Numbered from the stretch's first letter, positions 7,876 through 16,981 are shown. The stretch is DNA of 64,000 nt from Candidatus Soleaferrea massiliensis AP7 (GCF_000820765.1 NZ_CCYH01000032.1:25601-89600), one strand, 5' to 3'. Numbers and translations: made by a program. Notes: generated by a model from the letters alone, not told the origin.

Positions 7876-10137
7876 ATGGATTATTTGGCTCGTCCGAATG
7901 ATGACCGCACGGCGTACCAGACGCTGCGGGAGCATCAGGACCGGGTCGCTTTTTTATGCGCGCAGAACTGCAAAAGCTTTACAGATCAAGCGATCGGCGA
8001 AATGTTGGGGCTGCTGCACGATGCCGGCAAATACACCGATGCCTTTCAAAAGCGGGTGCGCGGCGCGGCTGTGAAAACACAGCATGCCATCGCAGGGGCC
8101 TGTGAGTGTGAACGGCTTTTAACGGAAACCCGCAATCCGCTTTACCGGCATCTCGCCTACTGCATTGCTGGGCATCATGTCGGGCTGCCGGATTGGTCAT
8201 CCAGCCACGGTTCAAAAAGCGAACTTAAATATAAACTCAATCACATGGATGAACTCATCGGCGATTACAGCGCATATCGGGATGAAATACAGCTTCCCCC
8301 GCTTCCTGCCTGTCCGCCGTTTCCAAAGGAACGCGCTTCCTTCAGCCAGCAGATGTTCATCCGGTTCCTATTCTCCGCATTGGTGGATGCGGACCGGACC
8401 GACGCGCAGGACTTCACGGAGCACGCGGTGATCGAATCGGCAAAACAGCATCTGACGCTTGTGCAGATGGAAGATATCTTTACAAAGGAGACGGCGGCCT
8501 TTCAGCAGCATGCGAAGGATACGCCGCTCAACCGCATCCGGCGCGGCATACTGGACAGCTGCCTTTCCGCCGCGCAGGGGGAACGCGGCATCTATACCCT
8601 GTCGGTTCCGACCGGCGGCGGAAAGACTCGCTCCAGCCTGGCCTTTGCACTGCGGCATGCCGTGAAGCACGGGATGGAACGCATCATCTATTCTATTCCG
8701 TTCACCTCCATCATCGAGCAGAACGCCGGCGTTTACGAAGATATCTTCGGCATGGAAAACGTACTGGAACATCACTGCCATTTTGAACCGCCGAAGAAAA
8801 CGAGGGAGCAGGAGGACCCGCTTTCGGACAAGCGGCTGAGCCTTGTGCGGGAAAACTATGATATGCCGCTGATTGTGACGACCAACGTGCAGTTCTTCGA
8901 AAGCATGTTTTCAAACCGGCCGTCCAGAGTGCGTAAGCTGCACCGGTATGCGAACAGCGTCATCATTCTGGACGAAGCGCAGGCGCTGCCGAGCACTTAT
9001 CTGCGTCCCTGCCTGCTTGCGCTGCATGAGCTTTGCGAACGGTATGGCTGTACGGTGGTGCTCTGCACGGCCACACAGCCCAATTTCCAGAAAAACGGCC
9101 TGCTGCCGCCGGATGTTCCGGTAACCGAAATCATTCCGGATAAACAGACGCTGTTCCAGCAGCTCAAACGGGTGGACGGATGCTTTCTTGGCAAGCAGTC
9201 CGGCGAGCAGATGGGTGAAAGGCTTCGCGCGCACGATCAGGCGCTCTGTGTCGTCAACACCAAGCGGCAGGCAGCCGAGCTTTTCCGGCAGCTTGGCGAA
9301 GAGGAGGACGGATGCTTCTATCTGAGCACAAACCTGACGCCGCAGCACCGCAAACAGGTGATCGCCCAAATCCGGAAACGGCTGTCCGATCCGGCAAGGC
9401 CTGTCTGCCGGGTGGTTTCCACCCAGCTGATTGAGGCCGGCGTGGACCTGGATTTTCCGGTGGTATACCGTTCTTTAGCCGGCATCGACAGCATCCTGCA
9501 GGCGGCGGGGCGCTGCAACCGGGAAGGAAAGCTTCCAAACGCCACCGTCTATGTCTATGATCCCGCTGAAAGCTATCTGGGGAGCGGCTATCTGGGAACA
9601 ACCGCAAGGATTGCGCGCGATGTGATCGACGATTTCGGCGAAACGGATTTCCTGAGCGAACAGGCGGTGGACGCCTATTTCGCCGAACTCTATGATCTGA
9701 GCGGCGATCAGGTTGACAAATATGACATCTCGCGGGAAAACCGGCAGGATGCGGTCAATATGCAGTTTCAGTTCCAGCAAATCGCCGATAAATTCAAGCT
9801 CATCGACAGCCAGGGGGTTCCGGTCATTATCCGGGACGACGGCACGCAGCGGGAAGATGGGGACGACCATCCCGACAGCGTAAACCGGCTGCTGGAGCAG
9901 CTTCCATACGTCAAGGGATTGGGCGGTATCCTGCAAAAGCTGTCCCAGCACAGCGTCAATGTGCGTCCGCAGGTGCTGGAGCGGCTGGAAATGCTCGGCG
10001 CAATCAGCAGGCCGCTTATGGATTCATCTGGCAACTCAACAGACGGCGTTTATGTGCTGGAACGGCCCGAATACTATCACCATCTGACAGGCCTTACGGT
10101 TCCCGATGAAGAAAATGAGCTGGACTATATCGTTTGA
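7876..10137 (+). CDS. cas3: CRISPR-associated helicase/nuclease Cas3, type I-C
   Basis: 753 residues. The N-terminal HD nuclease domain shows LLHDAGK (His48, Asp49). The SF2 helicase follows: Walker A PTGGGKT near 245, DEAQ near 366, ATQPNF, STQLIEAGVDLDFP, and motif VI QAAGRCNREG near 542. Cas3 is recruited by target-bound Cascade and unwinds and degrades the non-target strand. The ATG at 7876 follows AGAAGGGA at a good distance. It is the first gene of the locus and is separated from cas5 by 283 bases containing hairpin repeats, so the effector genes may have extra regulation. Confidence 0.97.
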   Translation: MDYLARPNDDRTAYQTLREHQDRVAFLCAQNCKSFTDQAIGEMLGLLHDAGKYTDAFQKRVRGAAVKTQHAIAGACECERLLTETRNPLYRHLAYCIAGHHVGLPDWSSSHGSKSELKYKLNHMDELIGDYSAYRDEIQLPPLPACPPFPKERASFSQQMFIRFLFSALVDADRTDAQDFTEHAVIESAKQHLTLVQMEDIFTKETAAFQQHAKDTPLNRIRRGILDSCLSAAQGERGIYTLSVPTGGGKTRSSLAFALRHAVKHGMERIIYSIPFTSIIEQNAGVYEDIFGMENVLEHHCHFEPPKKTREQEDPLSDKRLSLVRENYDMPLIVTTNVQFFESMFSNRPSRVRKLHRYANSVIILDEAQALPSTYLRPCLLALHELCERYGCTVVLCTATQPNFQKNGLLPPDVPVTEIIPDKQTLFQQLKRVDGCFLGKQSGEQMGERLRAHDQALCVVNTKRQAAELFRQLGEEEDGCFYLSTNLTPQHRKQVIAQIRKRLSDPARPVCRVVSTQLIEAGVDLDFPVVYRSLAGIDSILQAAGRCNREGKLPNATVYVYDPAESYLGSGYLGTTARIARDVIDDFGETDFLSEQAVDAYFAELYDLSGDQVDKYDISRENRQDAVNMQFQFQQIADKFKLIDSQGVPVIIRDDGTQREDGDDHPDSVNRLLEQLPYVKGLGGILQKLSQHSVNVRPQVLERLEMLGAISRPLMDSSGNSTDGVYVLERPEYYHHLTGLTVPDEENELDYIV

Positions 10138-10171
10138 AACCCGTTTCTATCAGGATGAAAGCCTGATTATA

Positions 10172-10325
10172 ATGATTTGCGCCGGGCTTCGAACTCTGTT
10201 ACCGTTCTTTCAAATTGACAGCGATGATCCAAACCGTGTTTCTAACTCTGTCGCCGTTTTTCCAGGCGACAATCATGATCTGCACAGGAGTTCAAACGCT
10301 GTCACAGAATTTTAGGCAGAACAGC
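10172..10325 (+). repeat. three imperfect 51-52 bp hairpin repeats between cas3 and cas5
   Basis: Units begin at 10172, 10224 and 10275 with ATGAT. Each contains a TTCnAACnCTGT core and ends with ACA(G/A). Within each unit CTGT and ACAG-like ends can pair; in the second unit TGTCGCC and GGCGACA form a perfect 7-bp stem. The period is not a multiple of three, so the units are not protein repeats. They do not resemble the CRISPR repeat. The function is unknown. Confidence 0.7.
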
Positions 10326-10420
10326 AACGATTCAATTGGATGATTTTTATTTTATAACAACAGAACAATCCACAGATAATCGAAATAAATAGAAATAACC
10401 ACAGAAAGGAAGTGACCGCC

Positions 10421-11086
10421 ATGTATGGGATTCTGCTGAAGGTGTGGGGCAGCTATGCGCTGTTCAGCCGGCCGGAAATGAAGGTGGAGCGGGTGACCTA
10501 CGATGTCATGACGCCGTCCGCGGCGCGCGGCATTCTGGAAGCCATCCACTGGAAACCGGCAATCCGGTGGGTCATCGACGAAATCCGGGTGATCAACCCG
10601 ATCCGGTTCGGCAATGTGCGGCGCAACGAGGTCAAGAGCATCATTCAGGCAGGCGCAATCAACAACGCCATCAAGGGGAAAACCGTGGGGTTCTATCTGA
10701 ACACCAACGATTCCAACGAGCGGCAGCAGCGCGCTTCGCTGGTGCTCAAGGATGTGATGTATGTGATCCGCGCGCACTTCGAGATGACCGGCGAAGCTGG
10801 AGAAAGCGACACGCCTGAAAAGCACTACAACATCTTTCTGCGGCGCGCGCGGCAGGGGCAGTGCTTTCATCAGCCCTACTTCGGATGCCGGGAGTTTCCG
10901 GCCTGCTTTGAGCTGGTGGAATCCGAAGAAGAGCTGCCCGAAGCCTATGACCTCAGCAAGGATTTGGGCTATATGCTGTACGACATCGACTTTGGCCGCG
11001 ACCGGACGCCGGTCTTTTTCCGGGCGCAGCTTCAAAACGGCATCCTGAAAATCGACGATGCCCTGAAGGAGGCGGTGAACCGGTGA
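10421..11086 (+). CDS. cas5: CRISPR-associated protein Cas5c (crRNA-processing nuclease, type I-C)
   Basis: 221 residues. The N-terminal half has the Cas5 RAMP fold pattern (KVWGSYALFSRPEMKVERVTYDVMTPSAARGILEAIHW), and the later FGCREFPACFELV and DLGYMLYDIDF are typical of Cas5d/Cas5c. In type I-C systems, which lack Cas6, this protein cuts the repeat RNA and then caps the crRNA 5' handle in Cascade. The ATG at 10421 has AAGGAAG about ten bases upstream; a GTG at 10412 is too close to it. It overlaps the next gene by four bases (GTGA). Confidence 0.96.
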   Translation: MYGILLKVWGSYALFSRPEMKVERVTYDVMTPSAARGILEAIHWKPAIRWVIDEIRVINPIRFGNVRRNEVKSIIQAGAINNAIKGKTVGFYLNTNDSNERQQRASLVLKDVMYVIRAHFEMTGEAGESDTPEKHYNIFLRRARQGQCFHQPYFGCREFPACFELVESEEELPEAYDLSKDLGYMLYDIDFGRDRTPVFFRAQLQNGILKIDDALKEAVNR

Positions 11087-12891
11087 TTCTGCAGGCATTA
11101 TGCCGCTGTTATGATGTGATGGCCGCAGACGACAATTTCAACATCGTTCCGATGGGCTATTCGAAGGTCGGATGTTCCTGGGCCATCAAGCTGCGCGCGG
11201 ACGGTACGGCCGCAGCCAGCGGCCCGATTCCTCTGTCGGATGAGAAGAGCGGTCAGATGCTGACCGTCCCGCTGCAGCCGGGCCGCAGCGGCAAAAACCC
11301 GGCGCCATACATCCTCTGCGACAAAAGCAAGTACTTTCTGGGCGCGGAGATTCCAACCGGCGGGAAAGAGCTTGTGGCGACGCCCGCTTCGCTCGAAAAC
11401 AGCCTGAAGCGGCATCAGGAGGTCTTTTCCGATGTCGAGGACGACGGCGCAAAAGCCGTTCTGCGTTTTCTGGAACGCATGCGAAACGGCGAACAGCTGG
11501 ACATCGCCCCCGATCACAGCATCTACAAAAGCGGCAACATCGTCTTTCGGCTGTCCGGCGAACGCGGGTACATCCACGAACGGCCGGCTGTCAAGCAGGC
11601 ATGGGAACGCTATCTCGACAAACAGTCCAGCGAGGATCCGGACAGCCTGTACGGCGAATGCCTGATTACAGGGGAAAAGGATGTCAAGATTGCGCGCACC
11701 CATACCATGTTCAAGAAAATTCTCGGCAGCAATACGACAGGTGCCAACATCGTAAGCTTCAATTTCAGGTCTGCCGAATCCTATGGTAAATCACAAAGCT
11801 ACAACGCGCCGGTTTCCGAGGAAGCCATGTTCAAATACTCCACCGCGCTGCAGACGCTGCTGGACAGCAGACAGACCCGGCTGTATGTCGGAGATATGAC
11901 CGTGGTGTTCTGGGCTGAATCGAACCTCAACCTCTATGCACCAAAAATGCAGGAGGCGTTCAGCGGGGAGACAGAACAGGAAGAAAAATTCGAAGACGGT
12001 GGTCGGGAGCGCGTGATTAATAGCGAAGATACCCGCACAACTGGAAGCGTTGTATGGCGGGCCGGCACCGGGCAGGAGAATCGGGATGTGGACTGCGAGC
12101 TCGATCCCAACACCAACATTTACATTCTCGGCCTGTCCCCAAATGTTTCGCGGATCAGCGTGCGGTTCTGGTATCAGGATACTTTCGGCCATTTCAAAAA
12201 AATGGTGGATCAGCACTATGCGGATATGAACATTGTGCGTTCGCCGCAAGCTAAACCTAAAAATTCCGTACGCGATCTGTTAGCATCTATAGCCGTACAA
12301 GGTAAAACAGAAAATTTGCCAAAAACATTGGAAGGTTCATTAATACAAGCAATTTTAAGCGGTAATTGTTATCCTAAAGGCGTTTATCAGAATGTCCTTA
12401 TGCGCATTCGTGCAGAAGCTGGTGACAATTTTGCCGTCAATTTTACTAGAGCATCTTTTATTAAAGCATATTTGACCCGTCTCTGGCGCAAAGAGGAACA
12501 GCAGAAGGAGGAAATCACAGTGGCACTCAACGAGAATCAGTCAAGCGTCGGTTACCAGCTCGGCCGCCTGTTTGCCGTGCTTGAACGCATCCAGGAGGAT
12601 GCCGGCAACACCGGCCTGCGGGAACGGTATTTTCAAGGCGCGTCCACGACGCCCGCAAACGTCTTTCCCAATGTGATGCAGCTTGCGCAGCATCACATCG
12701 AAAAGGTCAAAAAGGACCCGGTCAAATCCGGTTCCGCGGTCTATTTCGACCGGATTGTCAGCGAGATCATCAACCGCATCGACAGGTTCCCCACGACCCT
12801 GACGATGGAAGAACAGGGCATGTTCATCATTGGATATTATCATCAGCGGCAGGCCATCTACACAAAAAGAGAGCCGTCCGCACAGGTATAG
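11083..12891 (+). CDS. cas8c: CRISPR-associated large subunit Cas8c/Csd1
   Basis: 602 residues, starting with GTG inside the cas5 stop. Features of Csd1 proteins include the opening LQALCRCYDVM, PYILCDKSKYFLG, CLITGEKDVKIARTHT and YILGLSPNVSRISVRFW. Cas8c recognises the PAM and forms the large subunit of Cascade. From about 12241 to 12480 the codons turn strongly AT-rich (TTA, ATA, AGA, AAA, GCA), unlike the GC-rich remainder, although the frame stays intact. Immediately after this patch lies an internal ribosome binding site for the small subunit. The AT-rich patch may mark recombination or selection for weak mRNA structure. Confidence 0.96.
   Translation: MILQALCRCYDVMAADDNFNIVPMGYSKVGCSWAIKLRADGTAAASGPIPLSDEKSGQMLTVPLQPGRSGKNPAPYILCDKSKYFLGAEIPTGGKELVATPASLENSLKRHQEVFSDVEDDGAKAVLRFLERMRNGEQLDIAPDHSIYKSGNIVFRLSGERGYIHERPAVKQAWERYLDKQSSEDPDSLYGECLITGEKDVKIARTHTMFKKILGSNTTGANIVSFNFRSAESYGKSQSYNAPVSEEAMFKYSTALQTLLDSRQTRLYVGDMTVVFWAESNLNLYAPKMQEAFSGETEQEEKFEDGGRERVINSEDTRTTGSVVWRAGTGQENRDVDCELDPNTNIYILGLSPNVSRISVRFWYQDTFGHFKKMVDQHYADMNIVRSPQAKPKNSVRDLLASIAVQGKTENLPKTLEGSLIQAILSGNCYPKGVYQNVLMRIRAEAGDNFAVNFTRASFIKAYLTRLWRKEEQQKEEITVALNENQSSVGYQLGRLFAVLERIQEDAGNTGLRERYFQGASTTPANVFPNVMQLAQHHIEKVKKDPVKSGSAVYFDRIVSEIINRIDRFPTTLTMEEQGMFIIGYYHQRQAIYTKREPSAQV
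12520..12891 (+). CDS. cas11c: small subunit Cas11c from an internal start within cas8c
   Basis: AAGGAGG at 12505-12511, an eight-base spacer, and GTG at 12520 in the cas8c frame would produce a 123-residue helical protein beginning with VALNENQSSVGYQLG. In other type I-C systems the small Cascade subunit Cas11c is made by internal translation of the cas8c 3' end, and that known arrangement is what this site resembles. The protein should line the belly of Cascade and stabilise the R-loop. The motif is seen in the sequence; the translation itself is inferred. Confidence 0.8.
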   Translation: MALNENQSSVGYQLGRLFAVLERIQEDAGNTGLRERYFQGASTTPANVFPNVMQLAQHHIEKVKKDPVKSGSAVYFDRIVSEIINRIDRFPTTLTMEEQGMFIIGYYHQRQAIYTKREPSAQV

Positions 12892-12906
12892 AGAGGAGAA
12901 GACAAC

Positions 12907-13767
12907 ATGGCACTGGAAAAAAGATATGAATTCGTCCTGCTGTTCGATGTGGAGAACGGCAACCCCAACGGCGACCCAGATGCCGGCAACATGCCGCGCA
13001 TCGATGCGGAAACCGGCTACGGCATCGTCACCGACGTCTGCATCAAGCGGAAAATCCGCAACTATGTCGAAATCACCCGCGAGGATGAGCCGGGCTTCGA
13101 CATCTATGTCAAGGACGGCATCCCGCTGAACACCCAGCACAAAAAGGCCTATGAGGCATACGATATGAAGCCGGACAAATCCCTGCCGAAGGATCTGGCA
13201 TTGGCACAGAAGCTGACCGGCTTTATGTGCAAAAATTTCTATGACATCCGCGCGTTCGGCGCGGTCATGTCCACCAAGGTCAACTGCGGACAGGTCCGCG
13301 GCCCGGTGCAGATCAACTTCGCGCGCAGCATCGACCCGATTGTTCCGCAGGAGCTGACCATTACCCGTGTCACGGTGACCAGCGAAGAGGACAAACAGAG
13401 AAAGGACCACGAGATGGGCCGCAAGCAGATCGTGCCCTATGCGCTGTACCGCGCGGAAGGCTACATCTCGGCCAACCTTGCCCAAAAGGTCACCGGCTTC
13501 GACGAGAACGACCTCGAGGTTTTGTGGGAAAGCCTGATCAATCTGTTCGAGCATGACCACTCCGCGTCCCGTGGAAAGATGGCGACCCGCAAGCTTTACA
13601 TCTTCGAGCACAGCACGCCGCTTGGAAACGCGCCGTCCCATCTGCTGTTCGACCGCATCCGGATCGAACGGAAAAAAGATGTCCCGGTCGCGCGCAAATT
13701 CCAGGACTATGACATCCAAGTCGACCGCAGCCTGCCCGAAGGCGTGTGCCTGATTGAAAAGCTGTGA
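12907..13767 (+). CDS. cas7: CRISPR-associated backbone subunit Cas7c/Csd2
   Basis: 286 residues. It opens with LEKRYEFVLLFDVENGNPNGDPDAGN, the diagnostic Csd2 N-terminus, and contains FYDIRAFGAVMSTKVNCGQVRGPVQI and LYIFEHSTPLGNAPSHLLFDRI. Several copies polymerise along the crRNA spacer in Cascade. A clear GAGAGGAG ribosome binding site precedes the ATG. It shares an ATGA overlap with cas4, so the two are translationally coupled. Confidence 0.97.
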   Translation: MALEKRYEFVLLFDVENGNPNGDPDAGNMPRIDAETGYGIVTDVCIKRKIRNYVEITREDEPGFDIYVKDGIPLNTQHKKAYEAYDMKPDKSLPKDLALAQKLTGFMCKNFYDIRAFGAVMSTKVNCGQVRGPVQINFARSIDPIVPQELTITRVTVTSEEDKQRKDHEMGRKQIVPYALYRAEGYISANLAQKVTGFDENDLEVLWESLINLFEHDHSASRGKMATRKLYIFEHSTPLGNAPSHLLFDRIRIERKKDVPVARKFQDYDIQVDRSLPEGVCLIEKL

Positions 13768-14435
13768 TGACCGAAGATTATCTGGCGTTGTCCGGCATCC
13801 AGCATTACTGCTTCTGCAGCCGTCAGTGGGCGCTGATCCATCTGGAACAGCAGTGGGCGGACAACACCCGGACCTATGGCGGCAGCCAGATGCACCAACG
13901 CGCGGACGACCCATATTTCACTGAAAGCCGCGGCGATGTCCGCATCTCCCGCAGCCTGCCGCTGTCTTCGGACCGGCTGCGGCTGCGGGGCGTGGCCGAC
14001 GTGGTTGAATTTCACCGCTGTGACGAGGCGGACGGCATCCGTCTGGAAGGTGAAACGGGGTTTTGGAAGCCTGTCCCGATCGAATACAAGTACGGGCAGG
14101 AAAAGGAAGACCACAGCGACCTGATGCAGCTGACCGCGCAGGCCATCTGTCTGGAAGAGATGTTCAAAATCGATATACCTGTAGGATATCTTTACTATGG
14201 CAAAACGCGGCGGCGCTTCAAGGTCGAGATCACTGCGGGACTGAGAGAGGAAGCGTTCATGCTGGCTGCGGAGATGTACCAGTATCTGGAATCGGGTGAG
14301 ACGCCGGCGGCGGTGCTGCAGAAGCACTGTCAAAACTGTTCCCTGCAGCAGCTCTGCGTACCGAAGCTGTCGAAGAAATCGCGCAGCATCAGTTCCTATT
14401 GGAAGCATATGATGGAGGATGAGGAAGATGCGTAA
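13764..14435 (+). CDS. cas4: CRISPR-associated exonuclease Cas4
   Basis: 223 residues. The PD-(D/E)xK core is seen in RLRGVADVVEF, then VPIEYKYGQ and the helix DLMQLTAQAICLEEMF. Four iron-sulfur cysteines are present: one in CFCSRQW near the N-terminus and three in HCQNCSLQQLC near the C-terminus. Cas4 trims pre-spacers and enforces PAM choice and orientation during adaptation together with Cas1-Cas2. It overlaps cas7 by four bases and cas1 by eight. Confidence 0.96.
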   Translation: MMTEDYLALSGIQHYCFCSRQWALIHLEQQWADNTRTYGGSQMHQRADDPYFTESRGDVRISRSLPLSSDRLRLRGVADVVEFHRCDEADGIRLEGETGFWKPVPIEYKYGQEKEDHSDLMQLTAQAICLEEMFKIDIPVGYLYYGKTRRRFKVEITAGLREEAFMLAAEMYQYLESGETPAAVLQKHCQNCSLQQLCVPKLSKKSRSISSYWKHMMEDEEDA

Positions 14436-15456
14436 AATGCTCAATACGCTGTATGTAACCCAATCTGATTCGTATCTTGCCAAGGATGGGGAGAACGTTG
14501 TGGTTTCCCTTCCGGATGGGAAGCGCGCATTTCCCATCCACAATCTGGAGGGCATCGTCTGTTTTGGATATCCCGGCGCCAGCCCGCAGCTGATGGCGCT
14601 CTGCGCGGAACGCGGCGTTGGGCTTTCATTTGTCAGTGAATACGGCAAATTCCTGTGCCGGGTCACCGGGAGGACACATGGGAATGTGCTGCTGCGCAAA
14701 CGGCAGTACCAGCTTGCAGAGGATGCACAAGAGAGCGCCAGGCTGGCAAAGTCCTTTATTATGGGCAAGCTGCTCAACTGCCGCAACGTCCTGCACCGTT
14801 TCAAACGGGACCATCCCGAGCGATGCACCCGGGAATACGACGACGGGTGCAGGCTGTTTCAAACCAGCATGGAATCGCTGTACCGTTGTCAGCCCGATGT
14901 GGACACCATCCGGGGCATTGAAGGCATGGCGGCTAAAACATATTTCTCACTGTTTGACCACCTGATTCTTGCAGACAAAGAGGTCTTTCATTTCACAGGC
15001 AGGAACAAATATCCGCCCACCGATGAAGTGAATGCACTGCTTTCGTTTATCTATGTGCTGCTGTCCCACGACGTGGCATCCGCGTTGGAGACAGTCGGGC
15101 TGGACCCACAGGTCGGATTCCTGCATCAGGACCGGCCGGGGCGTACCAGTCTGGCGCTTGACCTCATGGAGGAACTTCGTCCCTATCTGGCCGACCGGCT
15201 CGCGCTGTCGATGCTGAATACGAAGATATTGAAATCCTCTGACTTTGTTAAGAAAGAGAACGGCGCGGTGCTTCTGCATCCAGACAGCATTAAAACCGTC
15301 CTGACCTGTTGGCAGAAACGCAAAAAGGAAATTCTGACACATCCGATTTTAGATGAAAAGCTCGAAATTGGGCTGCTCCCCTATGCGCAGTCCTTGCTTT
15401 TGGCGCGGTATATCCGCGGAGACATCGGGGAATACCCTGCTTTTGTGGCGAAGTAG
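14428..15456 (+). CDS. cas1: CRISPR-associated integrase Cas1, type I-C
   Basis: 342 residues with the I-C start MRKMLNTLYVTQSDSYLAKDGE. Metal-ligand regions are visible: the glutamate in IRGIEGMAAKTYF, the histidine in VGFLHQDRPGR and the acidic residue in LALDLMEELRP. Cas1 integrates new spacers at the leader end with Cas2. Three ATG codons are possible; the one at 14428 gives the usual family start and has GGAGG nine bases upstream. Confidence 0.97.
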   Translation: MRKMLNTLYVTQSDSYLAKDGENVVVSLPDGKRAFPIHNLEGIVCFGYPGASPQLMALCAERGVGLSFVSEYGKFLCRVTGRTHGNVLLRKRQYQLAEDAQESARLAKSFIMGKLLNCRNVLHRFKRDHPERCTREYDDGCRLFQTSMESLYRCQPDVDTIRGIEGMAAKTYFSLFDHLILADKEVFHFTGRNKYPPTDEVNALLSFIYVLLSHDVASALETVGLDPQVGFLHQDRPGRTSLALDLMEELRPYLADRLALSMLNTKILKSSDFVKKENGAVLLHPDSIKTVLTCWQKRKKEILTHPILDEKLEIGLLPYAQSLLLARYIRGDIGEYPAFVAK

Positions 15457-15467
15457 GTGAATGGAAC

Positions 15468-15758
15468 ATGTTGGTGCTGATCACATATGATGTTGCAATT
15501 TCTCAGGGAAACGGCGCCAGGCGGCTAAGAAGAGTCGCAAAAATCTGTCAAAATTATGGACAGCGGGTACAGAATTCTGTGTTTGAATGTGTTGTGGACA
15601 GCTTACAGCTGCAGCAGCTGAAAACACAGATTGCGGCTGTGATTGATCTGCAGCACGACAGCATCCGATATTACAATCTGGGGAAATCCGGACAGAAAAA
15701 GGTCGATCATGTCGGCGCAAAGCCGAGTTTTGACATAGAAGACGTGCTGATTGTCTAA
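15468..15758 (+). CDS. cas2: CRISPR-associated Cas2
   Basis: 96 residues, the normal length. It starts with MLVLITYDVA (the conserved Asp of the ferredoxin-like fold), followed by GARRLRRVAKICQNYGQRVQNSVFEC and SIRYYNLG. Cas2 is the structural dimer that joins two Cas1 dimers in the spacer-integration complex. It is the last gene before the leader and array. Confidence 0.97.
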   Translation: MLVLITYDVAISQGNGARRLRRVAKICQNYGQRVQNSVFECVVDSLQLQQLKTQIAAVIDLQHDSIRYYNLGKSGQKKVDHVGAKPSFDIEDVLIV

Positions 15759-15923
15759 TGCGAACCTCTAGTGAACATCTTTTTCCCGAAAGGTTCGCGG
15801 ATGAGGAAAATGCCCATTTTTCATAGTATACTCTTGGAATTTGCATAAAACAGATGACGCGTACTATACTTTCGCAGAATTACATCAAATCATGACGCTA
15901 TATCGGCGTTTGTTCTGCATGCA
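15759..15923 (+). promoter_or_regulatory. CRISPR leader
   Basis: 165 bases between cas2 and the first repeat, relatively AT-rich, with no gene. The distal end of the array carries the mutated repeats, which supports this side as the leader. Confidence 0.75.
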
Positions 15924-16882
15924 GTCGCACCCTGCGTGGGTGCGTGGATTGAAATCGGTTCGACGGCCGTGGCGCCACCGGATGTCACGGTCGCACCCTG
16001 CGTGGGTGCGTGGATTGAAATCACTGCGAAGCCGGTCATCAAGGCGCACGGAAGCTGTCGCACCCTGCGTGGGTGCGTGGATTGAAATCGATACCGCCTG
16101 TAATCGGCAGTTTGAATTTAGGGTCGCACCCTGCGTGGGTGCGTGGATTGAAATTGTTTGCCTCTCTCTTACTGTGTCTTTATTATAACGTCGCACCCTG
16201 CGTGGGTGCGTGGATTGAAATTTTTGTTTTGCCCATCGCTTACCGCGTTGAGTCAAGTCGCACCCTGCGTGGGTGCGTGGATTGAAATCGCCCAAAACAA
16301 AAAAGTGCGGGAGCGTGGATCGTCGCACCCTGCGTGGGTGCGTGGATTGAAATTCCGCCACGAATATCCGAAAAAGGTCGCCAGTAGTCGCACCCTGCGT
16401 GGGTGCGTGGATTGAAATAGCAACAGCATCGTATAAATATTGGCTGCTATTTGTCGCACCCTGCGTGGGTGCGTGGATTGAAATTTCCCCCGTCGTATTT
16501 TCTTGAGTGGGCCATTCTGTCGCACCCTGCGTGGGTGCGTGGATTGAAATGCCTTGATCCTCACGGCAGTAATAGTTACAATCGGGTCGCACCCTGCGTG
16601 GGTGCGTGGATTGAAATTTTCAAGAATGCTTTCAGCCTAGTCTCCAGTTTAGTCGCACCCTGCGTGGGTGTGTGGATTGAAATCCTTCATTCGGTGGGTT
16701 GATCCTCTGACGTAGTCGTCGCACCCTGCGTGGGTGCGTGGATTGAAATTCGCTCACCTTGGGTGAAAATGACGACGAGTCGCCGTCGCACCCTGCGTGG
16801 GTGCGTGGATTGAAATCTGTATGATTTCGGTGAAGCCTTTCCGATCTGTGGTCGCACCCTGCGTGGGTGCGTAGATTGAAAT
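15924..16882 (+). CRISPR. type I-C CRISPR array, 15 repeats and 14 spacers
   Basis: The 32-bp repeat starts GTCGCACCCTGCGTGGGTGC and ends GTGGATTGAAAT, the standard I-C repeat except for a final T instead of C. Repeats begin at 15924, 15990, 16057, 16123, 16190, 16257, 16322, 16387, 16453, 16519, 16586, 16652, 16718, 16785 and 16851. Spacers are 33-35 bases and all different. Repeat 12 has one C-to-T change (GTGTGTGG) and the last repeat has one G-to-A change (GTAGATT), as expected at the old, trailer end. I noticed no match of a spacer to the rest of the window, but this was not searched exhaustively. Confidence 0.99.
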
Positions 16883-16981
16883 TACAGAACAAAGAAGCAA
16901 CTGCCCATTTTTAGATGTCGCAATATGTTATGGAACTTTTTGTAGAAATAAAGCCCCCTCCTCTTGGAGAATCGATTTAAA

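Noticed and set aside
10172..10325. Second CRISPR array or tRNA T-arm (TTCGAA) between cas3 and cas5
   Set aside because: Units lack a conserved repeat/variable spacer pattern, and there is no acceptor or anticodon stem for a tRNA.
15885..16592. Leftward open frame of 235 codons with repeated ISIHAPTQGAT peptides
   Set aside because: It is the reverse translation of the CRISPR repeats, a well-known artefact.
15956..16850. Self-targeting spacers against this window
   Set aside because: No match noticed by eye on either strand, but the check was not exhaustive.
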